Source of the DNA: an uncultured Spartobacteria bacterium
GTDB lineage: Bacteria; Verrucomicrobiota; Verrucomicrobiia; Chthoniobacterales; JAATET01
DNA length: 56,653 nt
NCBI GenBank assembly: GCA_937901895.1
Contig: CALGTD010000002.1
Span: 1-56,653, forward strand
Direction: 5' to 3'
Positions 7,848 to 15,581 of this stretch are shown in pieces. Position 1 is the stretch's first letter. Each line of letters starts with the position of its first letter. The notes below the pieces were generated by a model. The model did no database searches and was not told the DNA's origin. It was given only the letters and a program-made list of their open reading frames with translations. The position numbers were made by a program, and so were the translations under genes.

Positions 7848-8861
7848 TCAGGGCACGTCGTCGAGCATGTCGAGCGCGTAGCGCGCCGCGCCGAGCAGGG
7901 CCGCCTGATCATTCAGGATGATCTTCACCGGCATCGATTCCATGAGCGGTTCGAGCCGGCCCTTCGCAACAAACGCATCGCGGAACGCGGGCGAGCTGAA
8001 CTTCCACAGCAGCTTCGCCGAAATGCCTCCGCCCAGATAGACGCCGCCGGTTGCCATTGCCTTCAGCGCAAAATTGCCCGCCTCCATCGCGAGGCAGTGG
8101 GCGAAAATTTCCACCGCCTGCATGCACATCGGGCAGGACTGGTCCTCCGCGTGTTTGGTGATGACCTTCGCCGGATCGGTGGTCTTCATTTCCTCGGCGA
8201 CAGATGCCTTCTGCTTCCCATGCCCCCGGTCGCGGAGGAACGCGTAGATGTTCGCGATGCCCTGGCCGGAGATCACGCGCTCGTTGCTGACATGCCCGAA
8301 GCGGCCCTGGAGATAGTCGAGAAGCTCCACCTCGATCTCCGAACGCGGCGCGAAGTCCGAGTGTCCGCCTTCGCAGGCCCAGACGCGGTGCTTTTTCCCG
8401 TCCCAGAAAAGCCCCGCCTCGCCGAGACCGGTCCCCGGTGAAACCACGCAGCGGTTGCCGTTCGCGCTCTTCAGGCCGTCCTGGATCGTGTGAAGGTCTG
8501 CGTCCTCAAGTTCACTGATGCCGTAGGCATTCGCCGCAAGATCGTTGAGCAGGTGAACGTCCTCGAGTCCGAGATCGGCCCGCAACGAAGGCGCACTGAT
8601 CTCCCACTTGAGATTGGTCGGAGTCGCCCGGTTGTTGCGCACGACACCCGGCACACCGAAGCACGCCGCGTGAACCTTCTCATCACCGGCGCCGAGAAAC
8701 TTGAGCGCGATTGCATTCAGGCTGTCGAACTCGACGCTCGGGTAGCGCTTGTTGCGAAGAAGCTCGAGATGGTTCGTCTCGAAGTTCATCGCGAAGATCG
8801 CGAGATTGGTCTTCGTCCCGCCAACGTCGCCGGCGAGCAGCAGCTTGCGTGCGTCCGCCAT
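7848..8861 (-). CDS. glk: Glucokinase
   Basis: A 337-residue glucokinase of the bacterial Glk family, phosphorylating glucose with ATP to glucose-6-phosphate. The phosphate-binding loop GDVGGTKTNLAIF is at residues 11-23, LLNDLAANAYG carries the substrate-site asparagine and catalytic aspartate, and SPGTGLGEAGLF and YLGGGISAKLL are the second ATP-site motifs. The start ATG 8861 lies 3 bp after the zwf stop, so the two genes form an operon and their products act in sequence: glucose to glucose-6-phosphate to 6-phosphogluconolactone. This feeds the oxidative pentose phosphate or Entner-Doudoroff route. Confidence 0.95.
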   Translation of the reverse strand: MADARKLLLAGDVGGTKTNLAIFAMNFETNHLELLRNKRYPSVEFDSLNAIALKFLGAGDEKVHAACFGVPGVVRNNRATPTNLKWEISAPSLRADLGLEDVHLLNDLAANAYGISELEDADLHTIQDGLKSANGNRCVVSPGTGLGEAGLFWDGKKHRVWACEGGHSDFAPRSEIEVELLDYLQGRFGHVSNERVISGQGIANIYAFLRDRGHGKQKASVAEEMKTTDPAKVITKHAEDQSCPMCMQAVEIFAHCLAMEAGNFALKAMATGGVYLGGGISAKLLWKFSSPAFRDAFVAKGRLEPLMESMPVKIILNDQAALLGAARYALDMLDDVP

Positions 8862-8864
8862 TTC

Positions 8865-10400
8865 TCAGCGGGTCGTGCAGGTGTAGTGATGCCACGCGTG
8901 GCCGTCCTTCGCGATCAGCTCGTCGGAAGACCGCGGTCCCCACGTGCCTGCGGCGTAGTTCGGGAAATCACGCGCCGGCAGGGCCTGCCAGACATCGAGG
9001 ATCGGATTCACAATCCGCCACGAAGCATCGACCGAGTCGTAGCGGTGGAAGAGCGTGGTCTCTCCGATCATGCAGTCGTAGAGCAGCGTCTCGTAGCCGG
9101 TGGCGGCATTGCCTTCGCCAAATTCCTTGTAGTTGAAATTCAGCGGCACATTGGAAATCTGGATCTTCGGGCCGGGCCGCTTCGCGTGAATGTCGAGCGT
9201 GATGCCCTCCTCCGGCTGGATGTGCATCACGAGACGGTTCGGCGGAATCTCGCTCTCCATCTGCGTGCCGAAGAGGAGCAGCGGCGCCCGACGGAATCCG
9301 ATGACCACCTCGGTGGTATGCGCGGCGAGACGTTTGCCCGAGCGAATGTAGAACGGCACCTCCGCCCACCGCCAGTTCTCGACCTTGAGCTTCATCGCGA
9401 CGAACGTCTCGGTGTTCGACTGCGGGTTCACGTCCGGCTCGGTGCGGTATCCGGGGACCGGCTTTCCATCGATCAGGCCCTCGGCATACTGGCCGCGAAC
9501 CGTATTTTCAATAACCTCCTCCGGTTCCATCGGCCGGATCGCCTCGAGAACCTTCACCTTTTCGTTGCGGACGGCATCGCCCTCGATCGAACTCGGCGGC
9601 TCCATCGCGATGAGCGAAAGGACGGAAAGAATGTGGTTCTGCACCATGTCGCGCAGCACGCCCGACTTGTCGTAGTAACCGCCGCGCAGTTCGACACCGA
9701 GTTGCTCGGCAACGGTGATCTGGACGTATTCGATGTAGCGCCGGTTCCAGATCGGCTCGAACACGCTGTTGCCGAACCGGAAGACCATGATGTTCTGCAC
9801 GGTCTCCTTTCCGAGATAATGGTCGATCCGGTAAATCTGCGACTCGCGCAGGGTCTTCGTGAGGTCTGCATTCAGCGCGCGGGCGCTGGCGAGATCGCGA
9901 CCAAACGGCTTCTCGACGATGACCCGGCGCCACGCGCTCTCCGTTTCCGTCGTGAGGCCAACGGCTCCAAGCTGATCGACGACCTTCGCAAAAAACGTCG
10001 GCGAGATCGCGAGATAGAAAAGGACGTTGCCGGGGAGCTGATGCGTCTTCTGAACGTCTGCAATCTTCGCCGCGAGGTGTTTGAACGTGTCGGCCGAGTT
10101 GAAGTCGCCCTGGATGTAGTAGGTGCGCTTCACGAAATCATCCCACACGGCCTGGTCGACCGAGTGCGTGGCGAACTGCTTGATGTCCGCGGTGATCTTC
10201 TCGCGATACATCTCGTCGTTGCTCTCGCTGACGGCGACGCCGATGACCGCGAATCGTTCGGGGAGAAGCTTCAGCGCCTTGAGATTGTAGAGCGCCGGGA
10301 GGAGCTTGCGCTTCGTGAGATCACCGGAGGCTCCGAAGATGACAATCGTGCAGGGGTCGCCAGGCCGGTCGTGGCCTGTAAGGGGTTGGTTCACGGGCAT
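8865..10400 (-). CDS. zwf: Glucose-6-phosphate 1-dehydrogenase
   Basis: A 511-residue enzyme oxidising glucose-6-phosphate with NADP to 6-phosphogluconolactone. The nucleotide-binding motif GASGDLTKRKLLPALYNL is at residues 23-40 and the active-site signature RIDHYLGKE at 191-199; EKPFGRDL (163-170) is also conserved. The length is standard. It is the first gene of a two-gene operon with glk, 3 bp apart. Start at ATG 10400, with no clear Shine-Dalgarno sequence. Confidence 0.97.
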   Translation of the reverse strand: MPVNQPLTGHDRPGDPCTIVIFGASGDLTKRKLLPALYNLKALKLLPERFAVIGVAVSESNDEMYREKITADIKQFATHSVDQAVWDDFVKRTYYIQGDFNSADTFKHLAAKIADVQKTHQLPGNVLFYLAISPTFFAKVVDQLGAVGLTTETESAWRRVIVEKPFGRDLASARALNADLTKTLRESQIYRIDHYLGKETVQNIMVFRFGNSVFEPIWNRRYIEYVQITVAEQLGVELRGGYYDKSGVLRDMVQNHILSVLSLIAMEPPSSIEGDAVRNEKVKVLEAIRPMEPEEVIENTVRGQYAEGLIDGKPVPGYRTEPDVNPQSNTETFVAMKLKVENWRWAEVPFYIRSGKRLAAHTTEVVIGFRRAPLLLFGTQMESEIPPNRLVMHIQPEEGITLDIHAKRPGPKIQISNVPLNFNYKEFGEGNAATGYETLLYDCMIGETTLFHRYDSVDASWRIVNPILDVWQALPARDFPNYAAGTWGPRSSDELIAKDGHAWHHYTCTTR

Positions 10401-10482
10401 GGCACAACGACGTTAAGCCGATCCCTCGCGTCAAGTCAGCAACGAATCTACCGTGGGACTATCCGAACGCAGACGAATCGGA

Positions 10483-11808
10483 TCACGCTCCCCCGGAACC
10501 GGGCAGTCGCGATGAAACGAAATGAACGAGCCGTTCGCGCATCGATTCTGCGTCCGCGCCGTAGCGGGGATTCGCGATGTGGTTCGTGGTTTCCCCGGGA
10601 TCGCTGGCGAGGTCGAACAGAACATCGGGCATTCCATTTCCAAAGGTGAGGTATTTGAGATTCCCGCGCTTCAGCATGAACTCGTCGGTGTCGTATTGGG
10701 AAAACGTCTCATTCTCCCACGGCGCATGGTTCCGCTCGAGCAACGGGACGAGGCTGCGTCCATCGAGGTCGTCGGGCGTTTCGATCCCGGCCATCCCGCA
10801 CAGCGTCGGAAACAGATCGATCGTATTCACGTTTTCCCGGCGGCGTCCGGGCGTCCATCGACGCGGGCACCGAATGAACAGCGGCACGCGCACGCTGCCC
10901 TCGAAAAACTCGCGCTTCTCCCACAGGCAATGCTCGCCAAGCATGTCGCCGTGATCCGAAAGGACGACGATCGTCCAGTCGTCGAGCGATTGTCCGAGAG
11001 CCTCCAGCGCGCCGACGACGCGCCCGAACTCCCGGTCGGCTTTTTCCACGAGCGCGTAGTAGGCCGCGGTCGCATCCCGCACCTGCCCGGGGGTAACGTC
11101 GATGCCCGGCCTCAGCGCCCCGCGGCTCAGCCCGGGATGCGGAAACGGCTCCTCCGTCAGCCGGGGCCGCACGCGCTCACGATAGTCGAGAAACAACTCG
11201 CGGTCGGCGAGAAACGGAAAATGCGGCTGTTGCAGACTCACCATCAGCAGCAGTGGTGGAACCTCCGCCGTGCGGCGATACATTCCCTCGAAATGCATGC
11301 GCAGGAAATCGCAGGCTCCGTCGACGGTGAGCCGGTCGTGCAGCGCGAGTGGTGACGTCCCGGCGCCCGCAATCTCCAGTTCCTCGATGCCGCGCCATTT
11401 CAAACGTCCAATCTGCTCGCGGCCGGACGCGGCGCCGGTCTCCGGCCAGTTCACCGCGGTTTCCGCGCCGATGCGCTGAAGCCAGCCCTGCATCTGGTCG
11501 GGACCGCGGTGGTGCAACTTCCCGCAGGCAACCGTCAGCCACCCCGCCTCGGAGAACAGCCGGGCGAACGTTCGCGCCCCGGGCTCAAGGTCGCCGCCAA
11601 ACCGCTCGCACCCCGTGTGCAGTGGGTATTTTCCGGTCGCGATGCACTGCCGTGCCGGGACACAGACCGGCGACGGTGTGTAGGCGTTGTCGAAGATCAC
11701 CGCGTCCTTCGCGAGCCGGTCGAGGGTCGGTGTGCGGGCAATCCGGTTTCCCATGAAACCCGGCAGATCGAAGCGGAGCTCGTCCGCCATGAGGATGAGA
11801 ATGTTCAT
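10483..11808 (-). CDS. Sulfatase (formylglycine-dependent), cytoplasmic form
   Basis: A 441-residue type I sulfatase. C49-V-P-A-R53 in SPVCVPARQCIATG is the CxPxR motif whose cysteine is converted to formylglycine. LMADELRFD at the N-terminus and LSDHGDMLGEH near residue 285 supply metal ligands. No signal peptide is visible, so it may act inside the cell or the start is misplaced; the other sulfatase, near 21.5-22.9 kb, is exported. It lies 46 bp downstream of the DUF2126 gene on the same strand and may be co-transcribed with that operon. No sulfatase-maturing enzyme lies in this window. The substrate is unknown. Confidence 0.9.
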   Translation of the reverse strand: MNILILMADELRFDLPGFMGNRIARTPTLDRLAKDAVIFDNAYTPSPVCVPARQCIATGKYPLHTGCERFGGDLEPGARTFARLFSEAGWLTVACGKLHHRGPDQMQGWLQRIGAETAVNWPETGAASGREQIGRLKWRGIEELEIAGAGTSPLALHDRLTVDGACDFLRMHFEGMYRRTAEVPPLLLMVSLQQPHFPFLADRELFLDYRERVRPRLTEEPFPHPGLSRGALRPGIDVTPGQVRDATAAYYALVEKADREFGRVVGALEALGQSLDDWTIVVLSDHGDMLGEHCLWEKREFFEGSVRVPLFIRCPRRWTPGRRRENVNTIDLFPTLCGMAGIETPDDLDGRSLVPLLERNHAPWENETFSQYDTDEFMLKRGNLKYLTFGNGMPDVLFDLASDPGETTNHIANPRYGADAESMRERLVHFVSSRLPGSGGA

Positions 11809-11854
11809 GCGGGAAGCGACAGTTGGGAATCCATGCCCGGCAGCCTGCAGTTTC

Positions 11855-13867
11855 TCACGCCAGCCGGAGGTCGTGGGTCAACGCGCCCTTGAACACCGGG
11901 CGACATGGTTTTCCCCGCGGCGGGGAGTCCGCGAGGTTCATCGGGGCAAAGTCCGTTGCGTTGAAATCCATTCGATATCCGGCGATCGCATCGCCGTCCT
12001 TGCGGGAAATCACCACATCGAGCGGAAAGTCGATCGGAATGCCGGGGTGCAGGCAGGGATACAGGCAACTCCGACGGTAACGCACACCGGCCAGCCAGGT
12101 GTCGGGCGCGACCTGCTTCAGCGACAACTTTCTGCCGCGCACATGAATGCCGAACTTCTCCACGAACGCATCGTTCGCGCGCAGTTCGATCCGGTGCATC
12201 GACGTATCCACGAAACGGCTGGTCGATCCACCCTCCACCGGCGTCTCGCAAAGCAGCGGCCAGCTCTCGTGGGCACGCCGCGCCTCGAGTCGCGCACCTT
12301 TTGTCCCGTGCTCGAGGATGCGCGGGAACTTCCAGTGCCAGATCTCCCGGAAGACCTTTCGCGGCAGCCGGCATCCCGCGGTTTCCAGCTCGTCGAGAAG
12401 CTCCTCGAGATCCGCAAGGAGACAGGTCGGCAGGAAAAACGCGTCGTGAAGATGCGGCCCGAAGTCCCGCAACGGCTCGCGCAGCGGCTCCACCACGGCA
12501 AAGGCGGCGATGCAACGCCAGAGCAGAGCGACGGCCGACATCCAGTCCGCCCGTGGCAGCGACTCGATGGCGCGGAATTCGATGAGACCGAGCATTCCGC
12601 CCGGCCAGCCAGGGTTCCAGAACTTGTCGAAACTTGTCTCCGACCGGTGCGCATTTCCGGTCACGTCGGTCTGCAGATGACGGAGCGTCTCGTTGATCAG
12701 CGCGCGGTGGTCGCCATCCGGCAGCGTCTCGAGAAATCGATACGCCATCTCGAGATCGAAGAGCTGTTTTGCCGACTCGTCCGGACGCGGAGCCTGCGAG
12801 GACGCGCCGACGTAGCAACCCGTGAAGAGATACGCGAGCGAGGGATGGCGCTGAAACCTGCGCAGGATCGACGCAAGCCACGCAGGACGGGAGAAAAACG
12901 GATTCTCCTCGATCGACGGCCCGCCCCACAGAAGGTGGTTTCCGCCACCGGTGCCGCCGGGATAATCGCCGTAGGGATGTTTCCATGAACGCAGTCCGAC
13001 GCGTTCCGCGCACTCGGTAACCACACGAATCCACTCGTCGTATTCCTGCCACTTGGCGCAGGGAGGAAGATTGATCTCGAGCACCCCCGGGTCGGCGGCA
13101 AGACCGAGCACGGTCCACACCCCCTCCACATCCTCGGGCACATATCCCTGCAGCTCATACAGCCCGATCTTCGCGGACGTCAGCGCGTCGCCGACGACCG
13201 ACAGCAACTCGAGGAACGGTTCCTGCAGCAGCGGAGGAAAGAAAATGGACAGGCGACCTTCGACGACTTCCGCAACCAACGCGCGGCGCGGAATTTCGGG
13301 CGGCAGCAGGTAAAGCGGGAGGCGCAGACCGGCCGGTCCTTCCGCAGCGGTCAGCACACACTCGTCGGGCTTCAACTCCCAGCGAGCAGACGACCACGCG
13401 GTTCCGTCGTGATCGAGCGGAAGCACGTGGGCGGCGACCGCCTTCGTCTTCGGATCTTGAAATTCCAGCCAGTCCGCGCCGGGCGCAAGCTTCGCCGCGA
13501 TCTTTTGCAGGCACTTCGCGATTTTCGCATCGGTAGCCGGCGATGAGGACGGCGTGGCGCGAAAGAGCGGACGCCGGTCGCGGCGGGCCACGATTCGCAG
13601 CGCCCATCGCGGATTCACCTCGCCGGGATACTGTTTCCCCGGACTGAAAAACACCGCTCCGCCGGCCATGCGGGTCTGCAACAGCTCGTTCGCCATGCGG
13701 CGCGCGTAGCCAAGTTTCGTCGGACCGACCGCGGAGAACGACCACTCGGGACCCTCGGGGTTTTCAGGCACGTAGGTCGGCTCACCCCCGAGCGTGAGAC
13801 GAATACCCCCGCGCTCAAAAATTGCATCCGCCCATTTCGCCGCCCTTTCCAGCATCGATGCGCTCAT
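11855..13867 (-). CDS. DUF2126 putative amidoligase
   Basis: A 670-residue protein matching the DUF2126 module, which Pfam describes (from memory) as a putative amidoligase. Recognisable pieces are LTLGGEPTYVPENPEGPEW at the N-terminus, FFSPGKQYPGEVNPRW, VLEINLPPCAKWQEYDEW, the glycine-rich HPYGDYPGGTGGGNHLLWGG centre, and FDKFWNPGWPGGMLGLIEFRA. In many bacteria this module follows a transglutaminase domain in one chain of about 1100 residues; here the transglutaminase is the separate gene just upstream, overlapping by ATGA at 13864-13867. The frame is open further upstream, but homology starts at ATG 13867. The reaction is undetermined; ligation of an amine to a carboxylate of a peptide or small molecule is the family prediction. 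Confidence 0.88.
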   Translation of the reverse strand: MSASMLERAAKWADAIFERGGIRLTLGGEPTYVPENPEGPEWSFSAVGPTKLGYARRMANELLQTRMAGGAVFFSPGKQYPGEVNPRWALRIVARRDRRPLFRATPSSSPATDAKIAKCLQKIAAKLAPGADWLEFQDPKTKAVAAHVLPLDHDGTAWSSARWELKPDECVLTAAEGPAGLRLPLYLLPPEIPRRALVAEVVEGRLSIFFPPLLQEPFLELLSVVGDALTSAKIGLYELQGYVPEDVEGVWTVLGLAADPGVLEINLPPCAKWQEYDEWIRVVTECAERVGLRSWKHPYGDYPGGTGGGNHLLWGGPSIEENPFFSRPAWLASILRRFQRHPSLAYLFTGCYVGASSQAPRPDESAKQLFDLEMAYRFLETLPDGDHRALINETLRHLQTDVTGNAHRSETSFDKFWNPGWPGGMLGLIEFRAIESLPRADWMSAVALLWRCIAAFAVVEPLREPLRDFGPHLHDAFFLPTCLLADLEELLDELETAGCRLPRKVFREIWHWKFPRILEHGTKGARLEARRAHESWPLLCETPVEGGSTSRFVDTSMHRIELRANDAFVEKFGIHVRGRKLSLKQVAPDTWLAGVRYRRSCLYPCLHPGIPIDFPLDVVISRKDGDAIAGYRMDFNATDFAPMNLADSPPRGKPCRPVFKGALTHDLRLA

Positions 13868-14715
13868 CGTGACACGATCTCCAGTCCCGCGTCCATCCGG
13901 CTCGCGATCCGTTCCTTCCCAAAATACCAGCCCCGGATCGGGCTGATGTCCTCGGACCGCAACCCCACGGCGGCGGTGATGCGGTGGTGATCGCACAGCA
14001 CGCCATTCGTCGGATCGAAGCCAAGCCATCCCGCTCCCGGCAGGAAAATCTCCACCCACGCATGCAGGGCGCTCTGCGCGCGAAGGTCCCCCTCCGCCGC
14101 ATCCTCCGGCTCCCACAAATACCCGCTGGCTAGCCGGCATGCGAGGCCGAGCCCCCGCGCGGCCGCGGCAAACAGTCGCGCAAAATCGCGGCACGCCCCC
14201 GCTCCGCGGGCGAGCGTTTCCCCGGGCGACATCGGATCGCCTTCCTCCCGGCGCTCGTAGCCGAGATTTTCAAAGATCCACGTATTCATGCGAACAAGGG
14301 TTTCAACCGTGTCGCGAGGCGTGGAAACCGGAGACAACTCGGCCGGAAGCGGGTCGGAGTCCGCCTGTTCCATGAACGGCGCGAGCACGGCCAGCTCGCG
14401 ATCCGAGTAGTCAAACGGAATGCTTATCGCGCGGGAATCGAGCAGGAATGCGAAAGGATTCCGCTCCGACAAGGTGAGATCGAGTTCCAGGCGGAACTCG
14501 AGCCGGTCCCGTTCATCCGGGAAGAAGCAGCTCGCGATCTCGTTATCGAAAAGATCGCGCCGATATTGAACCTCCGCGGTTCCGCCGGTGGAAAAATCGA
14601 AACGCTCGACGCACACATGGCGGTCGGCGCGCGGGAAGAGCCGGACCAGATGCGGAGAAAATCCCGCCGGCTTCTCGTAGGTGTATTCCGCGTGGTAGCG
14701 GATTCCGATTTTCAT
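13864..14715 (-). CDS. Transglutaminase-like protein (partner of DUF2126)
   Basis: A 283-residue protein with the bacterial transglutaminase N-terminal beta domain (IRYHAEYTYEKPAGFSPHLVRLFP) followed by a papain-like transglutaminase core. The triad is intact: C175 (GACRDFARLF), H218 (ALHAWVEIF) and D234 (GFDPTNG). It corresponds to the N-terminal half of the fused transglutaminase/DUF2126 proteins of other bacteria. It overlaps both neighbours by four bases (ATGA), so translation is coupled. The family usually cleaves or crosslinks peptides; here it probably acts on the product of the ATP-grasp/amidoligase genes (inference). Confidence 0.9.
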   Translation of the reverse strand: MKIGIRYHAEYTYEKPAGFSPHLVRLFPRADRHVCVERFDFSTGGTAEVQYRRDLFDNEIASCFFPDERDRLEFRLELDLTLSERNPFAFLLDSRAISIPFDYSDRELAVLAPFMEQADSDPLPAELSPVSTPRDTVETLVRMNTWIFENLGYERREEGDPMSPGETLARGAGACRDFARLFAAAARGLGLACRLASGYLWEPEDAAEGDLRAQSALHAWVEIFLPGAGWLGFDPTNGVLCDHHRITAAVGLRSEDISPIRGWYFGKERIASRMDAGLEIVSR

Positions 14716-15581
14716 GCCCTTGAACGTTTCATGCTCACCCTTACCTTCATCTCCTGCCCGCCGGATCCCTTGAACGTTCCCCGCACAGGCGCCGCATCAC
14801 GGCTGTCGCGACCGAACGATACCGCAACATGCTGCCTTCCGCATATCTGATTGTTCGTCGGATCGAAGGCAATCCACTCGAGGCCCGGCACGAGCACCTC
14901 CACCCATGCATGCGTCGCGACCGAGCCGACAAGCCGCCGGCCGTCCGGAGAGCGCGGCGGCGCCGTCTCGATGTATCCGCAAACATAGCGCGCGGGCAGC
15001 CCCGCGGTGCGCAGCACGCTGAGCATGATGTGCGCGTAGTCCTGGCAGACGCCGCGCCGGCTCTTCCACACCTCGCGCAGGGGGGTGGAATTGTCGGTCG
15101 CGCCGGGCATGTATTTGAAATCGCGATAAATCGCGGAGTTCAGCGCCTCGACCGCGGTTCCGAGCGGAGCACCCGGCTTGAGAAACTGCCGCGCAAGCGC
15201 GGACGCCGGACCGCCCGTGGGAACCGCAACGGTCGGCTGGAGATAGTCGAAGTAGTCGATGAGAACCGAGCTGAAGAGCTGCCGCGCCTCGGCGATCGAC
15301 ACGCCCATCGCCTCCGTCGGAAGCGGGACATCGCGCGTCTCAACACGCAGGTGATTCGTGATCGAGAGCCGTTCGTGGCGGAGCGTCATCGAGAAGAAGT
15401 CGACCGCATTGCCAAAGCTGTCCACATAACGTGAGGTCGGCAGCTCCGGCACGATCTCGATTCGATGTGAAAGCACCCTCTGCCGCGCGGTGTCCGGCGG
15501 CGTCAGCCGCGCCTCGAGATACGCCTCGATGGCCGGCACCTCGTAGCGGTAGTCGGTCGTATGGCGGATCTCAAACTCCAT
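14712..15581 (-). CDS. Transglutaminase family protein
   Basis: A 289-residue second transglutaminase of the operon. MEFEIRHTTDYRYEVPAIEA is the usual bacterial transglutaminase N-terminal domain; the catalytic residues are C179 (RRGVCQDYAHIM), H224 (THAWVEVL) and D240 (AFDPTNN). ATG 15581 is preferred to the longer 301-residue frame because family members begin at MEFEI. It overlaps the end of the ATP-grasp/alpha-E gene by 11 bp and the next transglutaminase by 4 bp. It has only modest similarity to the following paralogue, so the two are old, specialised copies. Confidence 0.92.
   Translation of the reverse strand: MEFEIRHTTDYRYEVPAIEAYLEARLTPPDTARQRVLSHRIEIVPELPTSRYVDSFGNAVDFFSMTLRHERLSITNHLRVETRDVPLPTEAMGVSIAEARQLFSSVLIDYFDYLQPTVAVPTGGPASALARQFLKPGAPLGTAVEALNSAIYRDFKYMPGATDNSTPLREVWKSRRGVCQDYAHIMLSVLRTAGLPARYVCGYIETAPPRSPDGRRLVGSVATHAWVEVLVPGLEWIAFDPTNNQICGRQHVAVSFGRDSRDAAPVRGTFKGSGGQEMKVRVSMKRSRA

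Noticed and set aside
8490..10649. A 719-codon plus-strand open frame opposite glk and zwf
   Set aside because: It spans two secure genes on the other strand and has arginine-rich, low-information sequence.
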